A stretch of 64,000 nt of DNA from CAVQYV01 sp963718295 [NCBI: uncultured Methylomirabilota bacterium] (GCA_963718295.1 CAVQYV010000004.1:62001-126000); one strand, 5' to 3'; counted from the first letter of the stretch, positions 25,570 to 36,186 are shown. Program-made: numbers and translations. Notes: generated by a model from the sequence alone, not told the origin.

Positions 25570-27986
25570 ATGAAGGCAAGCTTTAACTGGCTTTCCGAAT
25601 TGGTAGAGATCGACCTGCCGCCGGAGGATCTGGCCGATCGACTAACCATGGCTGGGCTGGAGGTGGAGGGATGCAGCCGGGTGGGAGAGGGGCTGAAAGG
25701 GGTTGTGGTCGGGAAAATCGTTTCCCTCGCTCCCCATCCCCAAGCGGATCCATTGATCCTTTGCCAGGTGGATATCGGCTCGGAGGTGGTTTCCATCGTC
25801 TGTGGAGCCGCCAACATTCGAAGCTCTCAATATGTCCCGGTGGCGCTGCCCGGCGCAGTGCTGCCCAGCGGGGCCCGGATCGGGAGGGCCGAGATCCGGG
25901 GAGAGCTCTCCGTGGGCATGCTGTGCTCTGAGTTCGAGCTCGGCCTGGGGGAAGATGCTGCCGGCATTATGATCTTGCCGGAGAACGGCCGCCTGGGCCA
26001 GCCCATTTCTGCCGAGTTAGCGCTGGAGGATTCCATCTTCGACATCAGCATCACGCCGAATCGGGGGGATTGCCTGTCCATCCTGGGGCTGGCAAGGGAG
26101 GTGGCAGCCATTCTAAAAAAGCCGCTCCGGGACTGGAAGGAGAAAGTGGAGGAGGGAGAGGTCCCCATCGAAAGCTTGACTTCCATACAGATTGAGGATG
26201 AGGATCTGTGCGGACGATATGCCGCGCGCCTGATCCAGGGAATTACGATTGCCCCCTCCCCCCTATGGATGCGCTGGAGGCTGAAGATGGTTGGCATCCG
26301 ACCCATCGGCAACGTGGTGGATGTAACGAACTATGTGATGATGGAGCGAGGTCAGCCTCTGCACGCCTTCGATTTCGAACGGCTGAAGGGCAGGAGGATC
26401 CTGGTGCGGAGGGCGAGAAAGGGAGAGGCCATCATCACGCTCGATGGGGTCAAGAGGAAGCTTTCTCCGGAGATGCTGGTGATCGCCGATGCGGAGGAAG
26501 CGGTGGCGATTGCCGGAGTGATGGGCGGCTCCACCTCCGAAGTGAGCCAGGAAACGAGGACGGTCCTCCTGGAGAGTGCCTGGTTTGATCCGGTGAGCAT
26601 CCGCAGGACCTCTAAGGCCCTGGGCCTGCAGTCCGAGGCCTCCTACCGTTTCGAGAGACGGGTGGACCCGGAAGGCGCTTCCGTGGCGGCCGATCGGGCA
26701 ATCCAGCTCATGGCGAAGACGGCCGGGGGCCAGGTGGCGCGAGGGGTATTCGATGTCTATCCTCGCCGGTATTCGCCTCCCCAGGTTTCCCTGAGAACCC
26801 GAAGGAGTAATCTGATCCTGGGCACAGAGCTGGACACAAAGCAGATCATCGCGGCCATGGAGGCACTCCAGTTTTCTGTAGTCTCGCAGGATCGCGATGA
26901 GATCCGGGTCGCAGTACCGAGCTTTCGAGGAGATGTCTACCGAGAGATTGATCTCATCGAGGAGGTGGCCCGCATCCATGGATTCGGGGGAATACCCACC
27001 CATTCACCCCGGGGGACCATCTCCTCCGGAGCCATCTCTCCGCAAGAGGCCTTCTACCCTCTGTGATAGAAGGAATCATCAGGCGCCTTTTGGTTGCCTC
27101 TGGCTTCTTCGAAGCCATAAATTTCAGCTTTACAAGGCCGGATGTCTTTGATAAATTGCGATTACACGCGGATCATCCTCTGCGAAGGGCAGTGAGGTTG
27201 AGGAACCCTCTGAGCGAGGAGCACTGCATCCTCAGAACTCTCCTCCTGCCGAGCCTGTTGGAGGATCTCCACTGGAATGAGAACCGAAATATCCGAAGCC
27301 TCAAGATCTTTGAAATCGCCAGGACCTTTCATCCCCTGGATTCTGAACCCACCTCCCACGAGAAGAGGGAGATGGCAGCCATCGCCGTCGGCCATCGTTG
27401 CCAACCCTATTGGAGTGAGGAGGAAGGGGAGGTCGATTTCTTCCTCCTGAAGGGGATGGTGGAGGGCCTGGGGCAGGAATTGGGCCTGACGCTGGAATGG
27501 GGGCCCGGCGATCTTCCCTTCCTTCACCCGAGGAAGGCGGCGCGGATTGCATCCAATGGCCGTGAATTGGGTTGGATCGGCCAGGTTCATCCCGAGGTAG
27601 CCGAGGCATTCGGCCTGGGTGGGCTGCCCTACGGCTTTGGACTGACCGATCTGGACCTGATAGCTTCTCTTGTCCAGCAGGGAAAGAGATATTCTCCCCT
27701 GCCCAAATTCCCATCCGTGGTGAGGGATTTGGCCCTGATGGTTCCATCGGATCTCTTGGCCCAAAAGGCGCATGAGCTGATTCGAAGGGCCGGGGGCAAT
27801 CTGGTGGGTGAGGTGAAGCTCTTCGACGTGTACCAAGGAGAGAAGATCCCTGCCGGCTACAAGAGCCTGGCTTTCTCTGTCCACTATCGGGCTGCGGATC
27901 GGACCCTGACCGATGAAGAGGTTAATGAAGTCCACAGTTCCCTGCTCCAGATTCTCCAGCGAGATCTGGGGGCGAAGATTCGATAG
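25570..27986 (+). CDS. pheT: Phenylalanyl-tRNA synthetase beta subunit, interrupted by a frameshift
   Basis: Two consecutive frames give 498 plus 307 residues, together the ~805 expected for PheT. The first holds the OB-fold EMAP domain (VGKIVSLAPHPQADPLILCQ), the B3/B4 editing region and B5 (ISITPNRGDCLSILGLAREV, GFGGIPTHSP). The second continues with VIEGIIRRLLVASGFFEAIN through the catalytic-like fold and the C-terminal ferredoxin-like anticodon domain (PSVVRDLALMVPSD...LFDVYQGEKIPAGYKSLA). The switch is at about 27060 where one base appears missing. The stop of the first frame overlaps a GTG of the second (GTGA), so a coupled split gene is possible, but a sequencing indel is the simpler reading. 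Confidence 0.9.
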
Positions 27987-28003
27987 ACGAGGGAGGAATC
28001 AAG

Positions 28004-28309
28004 ATGGCGGTGAAGGAGCATTCCGAATTGAATGCCAAGCTGAAGGAGCTGGAGGAAAAGATCAGAGCGCTCCTCGCCGAGGTTTCTCGATCCCGCCAGG
28101 AGAAGAAGGATTCGGCGGCTTCTGCGAAAGAGCTGGAGGCCAAGCTGGGCCTGATGGACGAGCAACTTAAGAAGGAAAGAGCGGAAAAAGAGAAGCTGCT
28201 ATCGGAATTGAAACAGAGGACGGATGAGAGGGAAGAGATTCGGTCCAAGGTGGAAGGATTGCTGGCGGAAGTGACTCGCATTGAGTCCAATTTGGGCGAG
28301 ATGAGCTGA
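28004..28309 (+). CDS. Coiled-coil protein preceding zapA (ZapB-like)
   Basis: 101 residues, almost entirely heptad coiled coil rich in Glu, Lys and Leu (LNAKLKELEEKIRALLAEV, LEAKLGLMDEQLKKERAEK). It lies 13 bases upstream of zapA in a fixed neighbourhood, where ZapB-like division proteins are usual. Sequence alone cannot separate it from other coiled coils. Confidence 0.7.
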   Translation: MAVKEHSELNAKLKELEEKIRALLAEVSRSRQEKKDSAASAKELEAKLGLMDEQLKKERAEKEKLLSELKQRTDEREEIRSKVEGLLAEVTRIESNLGEMS

Positions 28310-28322
28310 GGAGATTAGGCCA

Positions 28323-28610
28323 ATGGGTGTCGCCAGGGTGGAGATATTCGGGGAAAGATACACTTTGAAGGCCGACGCAGAGGCGAACCATATCCAGAGA
28401 GTGGCCCAATATGTGGATGGGAAGTTCTCGGATGTAGCCAAGTCTTCCCCCACCATTTCCACCAGCAAGATGGCTATCTTGACCTCTTTGAATATCGCGG
28501 ATGAGCTTATCAGGCAGGAGGAGGAGAGGGAGAGTTCGGAAATGCTCATCTCTTCCAAGATTAAAGAACTCATATCCTTGGTAGATCAATATGTCGAAGC
28601 GACTCCTTGA
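28323..28610 (+). CDS. zapA: Cell division protein ZapA
   Basis: 95 residues with the ZapA layout: beta-hairpin start VARVEIFGERYTLKADAEA, then VAQYVDGKFSDVAKSSPTIS and a long helix TSLNIADELIRQEEERE ending in coiled coil. ZapA bundles FtsZ filaments at the septum. The position directly upstream of 6S RNA and the 5-formyl-THF cyclo-ligase gene is the classic arrangement. Confidence 0.9.
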   Translation: MGVARVEIFGERYTLKADAEANHIQRVAQYVDGKFSDVAKSSPTISTSKMAILTSLNIADELIRQEEERESSEMLISSKIKELISLVDQYVEATP

Positions 28611-28717
28611 GGAGTGGGCGACTTTGGCCTTTGGGGAATTGGGATTCCAAGATAACGGGAGCGAAGAAAAGACTTGCCGCACGGAAATTTGTATGGTAAC
28701 TTTTTTATAGACAATTT

Positions 28718-28905
28718 GAGTGCGAAAATCCCCTACCGTGTTCGTGATGGGGCGGATATTTTTGAGCCAACACCTACAAAGCGGGAACCCCTATCAAGGC
28801 ATAGTGTGCAGGCCCTGAAGAAGGGAAGCCTAAAGTGCTCGCGGGGCACCCACCTGGTAACCCAGGTTCAAAAAGATAGGCCTCACACGGCATTCGGTGG
28901 GGGTT
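28718..28905 (+). ncRNA. ssrS: 6S RNA
   Basis: The ~190-base gap between zapA and fau is where 6S RNA lies in many proteobacteria. The sequence has a closing-stem candidate (CCCCTACCGTGT near the 5' end with ACACGG...GGTGGGG near the 3' end), internal GTGCTCGCGGGGCAC and ACCTGGTAACCCAGGT hairpins, and a U-rich end TTTTTTC. A -10-like TATAGA at 28706-28711 suggests the 5' end near 28718. 6S RNA binds sigma70 RNA polymerase in stationary phase. Ends are approximate. Confidence 0.72.
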
Positions 28906-29017
28906 TTTTCTTTATCCATTGATTCTCCGTTAACTCCCCCATCCCCTCCTGCTTTCTTCCCCCACCCCTCTCGAGGTTTATCTTTATCACCTCTTTAGGA
29001 TCTTCAGGACACGCCCT

Positions 29018-29695
29018 ATGGTGAATTGTGCCTCGATTCCGAGGGCCAAAAGAGAACTCCGCCAGGGAATGCGCTCTTTGCGGGATTCCGTTTCCGCCGA
29101 AGCGAGAAGGGAAAAGAGTCGAAAGATCTTCAGCTCCTTGCAGTCACTCCCTGTGTACCGGCGGGCGGGCCTCATCCTGCTCTATTTTTCCTTCGGGAGT
29201 GAAGTGGAAACCCGGGAGATGATCCTGAAATCCCAGGCCCTCGGAAAAAGGATTGCCCTGCCCAAGGTCATGGAGGGCTCAGGGGACTTAGTGGCTTTTG
29301 AGGTCTCGGATCTGGATCGGGATCTGGGCTTGGGCTACAAAGGAATCCTGGAGCCCCGGGGGGAAAGGGCAAGGCAAATCAGGGAGGACGAGTTGGGCCT
29401 GATCCTCGTGCCCGGGCTTGCCTTCGATCGCCGGGGATATCGCCTCGGCTATGGAAAAGGATACTATGATCGGTTTCTTTCTGGCCTATCCAGGGTGATT
29501 CCCTCCATCGGGTTGGCTTTTGATTTCCAAGTGATCGAAGCTTTGCCGGTCTCATCAGAGGATTTTTCCTTGGACTTGATCATAACGGAGCAAAGAATGA
29601 TTAGGGGAGAGAAAGGGCTGCCTCTTTGTCAAGAGGAAGTTTCCAAGAGGGAAAGCGCTTCTGACTCCCGGGGAGGTGAGAGCAATTGCATGTGA
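29018..29695 (+). CDS. fau: 5-formyltetrahydrofolate cyclo-ligase
   Basis: 225 residues. N-terminal [20 protein letters not shown] and the ATP-binding signature [24 protein letters not shown] near 129-152 are typical. It converts 5-formyl-THF to 5,10-methenyl-THF, linking to folD four genes on. The last ~25 residues (Ser/Glu-rich) extend beyond the family core. It overlaps rny by ten bases. Confidence 0.93.
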   Translation: MVNCASIPRAKRELRQGMRSLRDSVSAEARREKSRKIFSSLQSLPVYRRAGLILLYFSFGSEVETREMILKSQALGKRIALPKVMEGSGDLVAFEVSDLDRDLGLGYKGILEPRGERARQIREDELGLILVPGLAFDRRGYRLGYGKGYYDRFLSGLSRVIPSIGLAFDFQVIEALPVSSEDFSLDLIITEQRMIRGEKGLPLCQEEVSKRESASDSRGGESNCM

Positions 29696-31251
29696 TTAGT
29701 CCTTTGTACATCATGACATTGATAGTCGCCTTGTTATGCCTTGGTTTGGGATACCTCCTTCGCAAGTACTTCGCAGAGAGCAGGATTGTCGACGCCGAAG
29801 CCATGGCCAACCGGATCGTCAGGGAGGCAGAAAAGGAAGCGGAGGCGAAACGCAAAGAAGCATCCCTTGAGGCCAAAGATTGGATCCTGCAGGCCAAAGC
29901 AGACTTTGAGAAGGAGACGAAGGAGCGCAGATTTGAGCTTCAGAGCCTGGAGAAGAGACTCAATCAGAGGGAGGAGAGTTTAGACCGGAAACTGGAGCTC
30001 CTCGATGGCCGAGATCGGGAGATACTGAGGCGGGAGAGCGAGATGTCCTCCCGGGAGAAGACGATCTCCGAAAGCGAGGTCAAGTGCCAGAAAATGCTGG
30101 AGGAGGAAAGGCGACAGTTGGAGAGGATCTCAGGGTTTTCCTCCGAAGAGGCCAAAAGGATGCTCGTTCAGAGCCTGGAGAACGAGGCCCGGTTGGAGGC
30201 GTTCTCCAAAATCAAGAGGATTGAAGAAGAGGCGAAGGAGACCGCAGAGAAGAAGGCCAAGGAGATCATCAGCGCCTCCATCGCGAAGTGTGCCTCCGAA
30301 CATGTTACGGAGACTGCAGTTTCGGTGGTCGATCTGCCCAATGACGAGATGAAAGGACGGATTATCGGGAGGGAGGGGAGGAATATCAGGGCGCTGGAGA
30401 AGGCGACGGGGGTGGATATCATCGTGGACGACACGCCTGAGGCCATCATCCTCTCGGGTTTCGATTCGGTGAGAAGGGAAATTGCCAAGGTGTCCCTGGA
30501 GAGGCTGATCGCCGATGGGCGAATTCATCCCGCCCGGATTGAGGAAGTGGTGGAGAAGGTGAAGAAGGAAGTGGACACCACGATTCGGGAGGCTGGGGAG
30601 CAGGCCGCCTTCGAGGTAAGGGTTCCCAACCTGCATGCCGAATTGATCAAACTGGTGGGCCGCCTGCACTTTCGCACCAGCTACGCCCAGAACTGCCTGC
30701 AACATTCCAAGGAGGTGGCCCATCTGGCCGGGGTGATCGCCTCAGAGCTGGGGCTCGATTTTCGCCTGGCCAAACGGGCGGGCCTTCTGCATGATATTGG
30801 CAAGGCGGCCGATATACGGAATGAGGGCTCCCACGCCAAGATCTCGGCCGATTTCGCCCGCCGCTATCACGAGCACCAGAAGGTGGTCAATGCCGTCGCT
30901 TCCCACCATGGAGAGGTGGACCCCAATTGCATCGAGGCGATCATCGTTCAGGCGGCGGATACCTTGTCTGCCACCCGGCCGGGGGCCCGAAGGGAAGTCT
31001 TAGAGACCTATGTGAAGCGATTAGAGAAGCTGGAGGAGATCGCCAACTCCTTTGCCGGTGTTACCAAGTCCTATGCGATTCAGGCAGGTAGGGAGATTCG
31101 CATCATCCTGGAGAATGTGGAGATGTCCGATGTCCAGGTGGGCATGATGGCGCGGGACATTGCCAAAAAGATCGAGCAGGAACTGGAATATCCTGGGCAG
31201 ATCAAGGTCACCGTGATTCGGGAGACCCGGGCCATTGAATACGCGCGCTAA
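29686..31251 (+). CDS. rny: Ribonuclease Y
   Basis: 521 residues in the usual order: an N-terminal membrane helix ([20 protein letters not shown]), long coiled coil to ~residue 200, KH domain with [17 protein letters not shown], and an HD domain with LLHDIGKA and VASHHGE. Membrane-anchored endoribonuclease that starts mRNA decay. Its C-terminal [16 protein letters not shown] ending is characteristic. Confidence 0.97.
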   Translation: MHVISPLYIMTLIVALLCLGLGYLLRKYFAESRIVDAEAMANRIVREAEKEAEAKRKEASLEAKDWILQAKADFEKETKERRFELQSLEKRLNQREESLDRKLELLDGRDREILRRESEMSSREKTISESEVKCQKMLEEERRQLERISGFSSEEAKRMLVQSLENEARLEAFSKIKRIEEEAKETAEKKAKEIISASIAKCASEHVTETAVSVVDLPNDEMKGRIIGREGRNIRALEKATGVDIIVDDTPEAIILSGFDSVRREIAKVSLERLIADGRIHPARIEEVVEKVKKEVDTTIREAGEQAAFEVRVPNLHAELIKLVGRLHFRTSYAQNCLQHSKEVAHLAGVIASELGLDFRLAKRAGLLHDIGKAADIRNEGSHAKISADFARRYHEHQKVVNAVASHHGEVDPNCIEAIIVQAADTLSATRPGARREVLETYVKRLEKLEEIANSFAGVTKSYAIQAGREIRIILENVEMSDVQVGMMARDIAKKIEQELEYPGQIKVTVIRETRAIEYAR

Positions 31252-31290
31252 GGCCAGGCAAAGACCCAAGGGAAAGATCTGAGGACCCAA

Positions 31291-32058
31291 TTGCGTGTCC
31301 TTTTCATCGGAGATATCATCGGTCATCCGGGGAGGACGATCGTCGCCTCCATGCTGCCCGGCCTTCTTTCAGAGTTTGCCATCGATATCTGCCTGGCCAA
31401 TGGAGAGAACGTCGCGGGAGGCTTTGGCATCACCCCTGCGATCTGCTCGGAGCTTTTCTCTCTGGGGATCGACCTTTTGACCTCGGGAAATCATGTCTGG
31501 GACAAAAAGGAGATCGAAGCCTATATCCAGGGAGAGCCTCGACTGCTTAGGCCTGCCAACTATCCTCCGGGGGTCCCCGGGGCTGGGGTTCATGTCTTGA
31601 GGAAGAATGAGCATTGCCTGGGGGTGCTCAATCTCTCGGGCCGCACCTTCATGGCGGACCTCGATTGTCCCTTTCGGGTCGCAGATAGCGAGGTGGCTCG
31701 TCTCCGGGGGGAGGCCCTGGCCATTCTGGTCGATTTTCACGGGGAGGCGACCTCGGAGAAAAGGGCCCTTGGCTGGTACCTGGCAGGAAGGGTCTCAGCG
31801 GTGATCGGTACCCATACCCATGTACAGACCGCAGATGAGCAAGTCCTGCCGGGAGGAACTGCCTATATTACGGATGCAGGAATGACGGGATCGGCCCAAT
31901 CGGTGATCGGCATCGTCAAGGATGAGGCCATTGCCCGATTTCTGACCCAAATGCCCCAGAAATTTGAGGTGGCGAAAGGCTCCCCCATGTTCAACGGCGT
32001 GGTGGTGGAGATCGATCCGGGAGGCCGGGCCACCGAGATCATCAGAATTAATCGCTGA
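31291..32058 (+). CDS. YmdB-type metallophosphoesterase
   Basis: 255 residues of the TIGR00282/YmdB family. Metal and catalytic motifs: [50 protein letters not shown] and ITDAGMTGS. In Bacillus the homologue is a 2',3'-cAMP phosphodiesterase encoded next to rny. TTG at 31291 is the start nearest a GAGGA site; no ATG fits. Confidence 0.92.
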   Translation: MRVLFIGDIIGHPGRTIVASMLPGLLSEFAIDICLANGENVAGGFGITPAICSELFSLGIDLLTSGNHVWDKKEIEAYIQGEPRLLRPANYPPGVPGAGVHVLRKNEHCLGVLNLSGRTFMADLDCPFRVADSEVARLRGEALAILVDFHGEATSEKRALGWYLAGRVSAVIGTHTHVQTADEQVLPGGTAYITDAGMTGSAQSVIGIVKDEAIARFLTQMPQKFEVAKGSPMFNGVVVEIDPGGRATEIIRINR

Positions 32059-32069
32059 GGAGGAGAGGA

Positions 32070-32927
32070 ATGGCAGCTCAGATCATCGATGGCAAAAAGG
32101 TTTCCCAGCAGATCAAGGAACAGCTCAAGGAGGAGATCAGGGACCTGAAGGAGAAGCACGGGCTCACCCCGGGTCTGGCGGTGGTTCTGGTGGGAGAGGA
32201 TCCTGCTTCCACCGTTTATGTGCGCAATAAAGGAAAGTCCTCTCAGGAAGTGGGAATTCTGTCGCGCCAATATAACCTCGCCGCCACCAGCTCGCAGAAG
32301 GAACTGCTCGATCTGATCCATCAATTGAACGAAGACGCCTCCATCCATGGGATCCTGGTGCAGCTTCCCCTGCCCGATCACATCGAGGAGGAGGCCATCA
32401 TCCAGAGCATCAACCCCATCAAGGATGTGGACGGATTCCATCCCGCCAATGTGGGGAATCTCATCCTCGGAAACCCGACCTATCTGCCCTGCACCCCAGC
32501 CGGCATCATGGTGCTCCTGGATTCCATCGGACTGGAGATCAAAGGCAAGCACGCCGTGGTAGTGGGCCGATCCAACATTGTGGGCAAGCCGGTTTCCTTC
32601 CTCTTGCTGCAGCGTCATGCCACCCTCACCATCTGTCATTCCCGGACCCCGGACCTTTCCTATCATACCCGGCAGGCGGACATCCTGGTGGCCGCCATCG
32701 GCAAAGCCAAGATGATCAAAGGGTCGATGGTCAAAGAAGGGGCGGTGGTGATTGATGTGGGGGTGAACCGCCTGGAAGGGGGTCTGGTGGGAGATGTGGA
32801 CTATCAGGAGGCCTCTCAGGTCGCCTCTCACATCACGCCCGTCCCCGGAGGAGTGGGGCCCATGACCATTGCCATGCTCCTCAAAAACGCACTCCTGGCC
32901 TGCAAGAGACAACACAACCTTACTTAG
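32070..32927 (+). CDS. folD: Methylene-THF dehydrogenase / methenyl-THF cyclohydrolase
   Basis: 285 residues. Catalytic Lys and Tyr region [49 protein letters not shown]-binding [14 protein letters not shown], and the C-terminal [15 protein letters not shown] signature. It catalyses two steps of the one-carbon folate pathway. GGAGGAGAGG lies just before the ATG; last gene of the conserved block. Confidence 0.97.
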   Translation: MAAQIIDGKKVSQQIKEQLKEEIRDLKEKHGLTPGLAVVLVGEDPASTVYVRNKGKSSQEVGILSRQYNLAATSSQKELLDLIHQLNEDASIHGILVQLPLPDHIEEEAIIQSINPIKDVDGFHPANVGNLILGNPTYLPCTPAGIMVLLDSIGLEIKGKHAVVVGRSNIVGKPVSFLLLQRHATLTICHSRTPDLSYHTRQADILVAAIGKAKMIKGSMVKEGAVVIDVGVNRLEGGLVGDVDYQEASQVASHITPVPGGVGPMTIAMLLKNALLACKRQHNLT

Positions 32928-33256
32928 GGCGCAAGGCGGCGAAGCGGCAAGCACACAGCGAAACCCCCGACGCCGGCGCTCCCCAGCAGCTATGATCGAT
33001 CGAGTCAACCGACGGGAAGGTCATACAAAGCAAAAGTAAAGGCACCGAATAGACCTATGAATGGCCAGCCATCATATCACGGTGCCTTGTTTTCTTTGCG
33101 GAAGATTGAAATGAGGCATCAGGCGGGAAGCGAAATTTCTCGAAGGGAGCTGTGCGCCATTGCCCCAATTGCCACCAGCTCCTCAGACTTCGCCGGGCCC
33201 TGGGGTTGTGCAATGTGTAGGTCTGACCCCTTGGGCTGCGTACCGGTCGTCGTCTC
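32928..33256. other. Intergenic stretch between folD and a convergent gene
   Basis: No gene, tRNA or convincing attC site seen; it separates the conserved block from the accessory region. Confidence 0.5.
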
Positions 33257-34621
33257 CTATCGAGCTGAGCCCGCTGCCGCAAGAAACTGTATGAGCAGCT
33301 TGCTCACTTCCTCCGGCTGCTCTTGCTGCACCCAGTGCCCAGCCCCGTCCACCAGATAACAGCCCAGCATTTGGGTGCACGCACGGCTCTGCATTCTCTC
33401 CAGGTCCCCGGGTTTCTGGTAGATCCCCCAGTCGTTCTTCCCCGCGATGAAGCAGGACGGAACATCGATCGTGCGGCCGGAGAATATTTGGAGCTCAGCG
33501 GTGTACTTGCCGCTCGTCACGCACCGATACCACTGAAGGCCGCCTTGGAACCCGGTCCTGACGTACTCCGCGCTGTACACGCTCAGCTCGTCGTCGGGAA
33601 GCCACTTGCAGGCTGTGATCTCGGCCGCGGACGGCATCTCCGGCGCCACGGTCTCCGCCATCCCCTTGTCCAGCTCCATGATGTAGTAGGTGGGCATTTT
33701 CGCCAGCTCTTCGGCGCTCCACGACTTGAGCGGGAAGGGCTGGTTCTGCTTCCAGTCTGCACTCTTGTGATGGTAGTAGGCGCGGAGGAAGGCGTGGACA
33801 CCCTGTGGGCAGTTCCACATGTCCTTGTTGGCCTCGCGCGTCGAGTAGTACCACTGATAGTGCTTCCGCGGGGGTTTGAGCGCCGCCAATTCGTCATGGA
33901 TACTGGCACCGGCGGGGGCGGCCTTTTGCGGCGCCTCATTGGCAGTGTTGAATGGCAGGGGCGGTGGGCCCGCAAAGGGGGCGCTCATCAGCACGACGGA
34001 GCGGAATACGTCCGGCCGTATGAGTGAACACCAGGCCGCGACGGGCGAGCCGAAGTCGTGCCCGACCACAGCCGCCACCGAGCGGTAGCCGAGGGCGGAG
34101 ACCAACCCCAAGGCGTCCCTCACCAAGTTAGGGAAGCGGAAGGAGGCGAGGTCGCCGTCGTAGGCGCCGTCCCAGCCCGTGGTACGTCCGTATCCCCTCT
34201 GGTCGGGGGCGATCACGTGAAATCCCGCTGAGGCAAGTGGCAGCATCACCTTTCTCCAGCTGTAGGCAAGCTCCGGGAAGCCATGGAGGAGCAGGACGCA
34301 GGGCCGGTCCTTGGCCTCGAAGCCGGCCTCCAGCATGTGTACCGTGAGGCCGTTGATGTTGGGTACGAAGCGGGAGCGTATGCCGGGAAGGAGAGCGGCC
34401 TTACCGTAAGCAATCGTCTCGGTCATCTTCATCTCCATGGACTCTTCGAAATGATTCACCACCCGACCCTGGGAGGTGGGTTTGGCGGGCGAGTGAGCTG
34501 CACGAGCCATCTTTGCCGCCGCCGCAGACGCAAGGATAGCAACGAGACCTTGAATGAATCGACGGCGTGTAAGGGCTCCACGCTCGAATAAGAAGATGAG
34601 GTCATCTACCGATTTCTGCAT
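33257..34621 (-). CDS. Exported (Tat) alpha/beta hydrolase, epoxide-hydrolase-like
   Basis: 454 residues. An N-terminal twin-arginine motif LTRRRFIQGLVAILAS suggests Tat export. The alpha/beta-hydrolase fold shows oxyanion loop LLHGFPELAYSW, APDQRGYGRT, nucleophile elbow VVGHDFGSPVAA (Asp nucleophile) and the terminal His in GAGHWVQQEQP. Asp nucleophile and HGFPE point to epoxide hydrolase or haloalkane dehalogenase relatives. A ~35-residue cap between has two Tyr-rich segments. GGAGGAG precedes ATG. It lies at the outer edge of the cassette array; no attC was found on its left, so it is probably not a cassette. Confidence 0.82.
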   Translation of the reverse strand: MQKSVDDLIFLFERGALTRRRFIQGLVAILASAAAAKMARAAHSPAKPTSQGRVVNHFEESMEMKMTETIAYGKAALLPGIRSRFVPNINGLTVHMLEAGFEAKDRPCVLLLHGFPELAYSWRKVMLPLASAGFHVIAPDQRGYGRTTGWDGAYDGDLASFRFPNLVRDALGLVSALGYRSVAAVVGHDFGSPVAAWCSLIRPDVFRSVVLMSAPFAGPPPLPFNTANEAPQKAAPAGASIHDELAALKPPRKHYQWYYSTREANKDMWNCPQGVHAFLRAYYHHKSADWKQNQPFPLKSWSAEELAKMPTYYIMELDKGMAETVAPEMPSAAEITACKWLPDDELSVYSAEYVRTGFQGGLQWYRCVTSGKYTAELQIFSGRTIDVPSCFIAGKNDWGIYQKPGDLERMQSRACTQMLGCYLVDGAGHWVQQEQPEEVSKLLIQFLAAAGSAR

Positions 34622-34681
34622 GGCTCCTCCTCTTGGGTTGCCTCTTGTGAAGGCTGGGAAATCGCGTCTCGATCTTCAGAC

Positions 34682-34748
34682 GCCCAATGCTCAAAATCCT
34701 CAAGATCAGCCGGCGTCGGCCCCGATCGGCTGGATCACGTTGTTCGCT
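34682..34748 (-). repeat. attC site (distal end of array)
   Basis: Ends GCCCAAT and GTTCGCT; inner arms GATCAGCCGG and CCGATCGGCTG shared with the sites at 47236 and 48597. It closes the cassette carrying the siroheme protein. Confidence 0.7.
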
Positions 34749-34763
34749 GCGGTTGTCATTTCG

Positions 34764-35492
34764 TCAGGCCTGCTCGATGGTTAGCCCATGGTCTTGGGCC
34801 CATGGCTGCGTCACATCACTATGAAACAACTCCTGCCCCACCCGCTCTAACAGGGTGGCAAAACGCTCTTTGGGTTTGCCTCGCTCGGCCAGCCAATCGA
34901 GCGTTCTGGCGACAAATCCTATCACGGCGTCCTCATTGACTGCATAGTAATCCAATGGAACTGCCAGCGATGGCTTCTTACCGATGCGTCCCCCGATGAA
35001 GAGTTTGTACCCTCTGGGGCCCATTGTCATAATACCGATATCATTCTCTTGCGGCTTTGCACAGGAGTTGGGACAGCCAGTGATCGATACTTTCACCTTG
35101 GTATGCAGTCCTTCATAATTACGGAAGTGGGAATGAATCGATTGGGCAAGACTTTGTGTATCGCCAGTGCTGAAACGGCAGACAGGATGACCAGGACACG
35201 CTACAATAGTGCGTACCCGCTCACCCGAATTGGCGGAAGAGAGCCCCAGGGTGTCCATGTGGACTAAAGCGTGATGGATAACTTCCTCTGGGACATTCTG
35301 AATCTCTATGGATTGACGGGTGGTCAAGTGTATGGACCCATTCCCAAAGCGCTCGGCAAGTTCTGCGGCACCGCGCAGAAGCCCCGGAGTACAGGAACCG
35401 CCGACTAATCCCAATCGAACGATGAAGAACCCCTTGCTCTTTTCTATCAAGGCGCCACGGACACGAAGTGCGGCAATTTGTTCTGCATCCAT
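34764..35492 (-). CDS. Small sulfite/nitrite-reductase-like siroheme [4Fe-4S] protein
   Basis: 242 residues with the half-repeat of siroheme reductases: N-terminal ferrodoxin-like GSIHLTTRQSIEIQNVPEE, then CPGHPVC (CX5C) and GCPNSC (CX3C), the four Cys that bind the [4Fe-4S] cluster bridged to siroheme. Only one repeat is present, as in small anaerobic sulfite-reductase-type proteins; partners for electron supply are not adjacent. Electron acceptor (sulfite or nitrite) cannot be told. ATG follows GGAGGCCGGGA. The stop is 16 bases from an attC, so it is in cassette 19, together with the membrane protein upstream. An unusual cassette cargo. Confidence 0.82.
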   Translation of the reverse strand: MDAEQIAALRVRGALIEKSKGFFIVRLGLVGGSCTPGLLRGAAELAERFGNGSIHLTTRQSIEIQNVPEEVIHHALVHMDTLGLSSANSGERVRTIVACPGHPVCRFSTGDTQSLAQSIHSHFRNYEGLHTKVKVSITGCPNSCAKPQENDIGIMTMGPRGYKLFIGGRIGKKPSLAVPLDYYAVNEDAVIGFVARTLDWLAERGKPKERFATLLERVGQELFHSDVTQPWAQDHGLTIEQA

Positions 35493-35519
35493 TCCCGGCC
35501 TCCAGTCAATAACATCAAG

Positions 35520-36050
35520 CTAATTGGTGGGCAGTGTTACGCGCCCGGCTGAACGACTCGTCAGGAACGCCGAGACGCGGCCCTTGATCCTCTCGATCTC
35601 CTCTTGAGACCAGGAGGAGGAAGAACTGAAGGCCCTCTGGTGAGACATGACGACCTTCAGTGAGTAGCTGGGAGCGCCATCGCTCCACTCGTGGACCTCG
35701 ATCTCAAGCCGCTCGATCGAGGAAAGGGGATACGTGCGGGTGCGCAACGGAACCGCTGGGGCAACCGCTGAGTAGGTGAAAGTGGATCGGGCCCTGTCAA
35801 ACCTCATCCGCGAACTCAGCCCCGCGGCTGCGGCGAAGAGAAAAAAGACGCTCACGGCGACGGCTCCGGCGGAGACGATGGCTGCCAGCAGGAAGAACGG
35901 ATGGAAGTAGTCGCTCCACTCAACTCGCACGAGGAGTTCGTAGGGTGCTAACAAAGGGACGAGGGAGAGGAGAGCGAGCACGAGGCGCTTGCCCGTTGGC
36001 ATTGGGGACACGACTTCGAGGCAGTCTGAGGTCTCTACGAGTTCGGGCAC
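35520..36050 (-). CDS. Two-helix membrane protein, unknown function
   Basis: 176 residues from GTG 36050, which follows AAGGTG. Two membrane helices (LVLALLSLVPLLAPYELLV and FFLLAAIVSAGAVAVSVFFL) precede a ~100-residue beta-rich domain (RARSTFTYSAVAP, YPLSSIERLEIEV) resembling membrane-anchored PH-like domains. An upstream TTG lies inside the attC core and is unlikely. First gene of the same cassette as the siroheme protein. Confidence 0.6.
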   Translation of the reverse strand: MPELVETSDCLEVVSPMPTGKRLVLALLSLVPLLAPYELLVRVEWSDYFHPFFLLAAIVSAGAVAVSVFFLFAAAAGLSSRMRFDRARSTFTYSAVAPAVPLRTRTYPLSSIERLEIEVHEWSDGAPSYSLKVVMSHQRAFSSSSSWSQEEIERIKGRVSAFLTSRSAGRVTLPTN

Positions 36051-36070
36051 CGATTCACCTTCCCATCGCC

Positions 36071-36140
36071 CTGACAACGGCGCGGATCAATCGTTGGAAA
36101 GTCGAAGGTCTTGATGGACAAGTGGATCCGCTGGTTCGAC
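36071..36140 (-). repeat. attC site
   Basis: Ends CTGACAAC and GTTCGAC with inner arms GCGCGGATC / GGATCCGC. Lies between the membrane-protein cassette and the inverted toxin-antitoxin cassette. Confidence 0.6.
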
Positions 36141-36148
36141 ACTCCCTC

Positions 36149-36186
36149 TTGACAGCATAGCATAATTATGGCACTATTTTGCTATG
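36149..36186 (+). promoter_or_regulatory. Promoter and operator of the inverted toxin-antitoxin cassette
   Basis: TTGACA at 36149 with an AT-rich -10 (CACTAT/ACTATT, ~17-18 bases on). CATAGCA at 36156 and TGCTATG at 36180 form an inverted repeat; its right arm contains the toxin ATG, so translation may start at or near the mRNA 5' end. Confidence 0.5.

Noticed and set aside
32928-34681. Alpha/beta hydrolase as a further integron cassette
   Set aside because: No attC-like palindrome was found to its left, so the array was ended at 34682.
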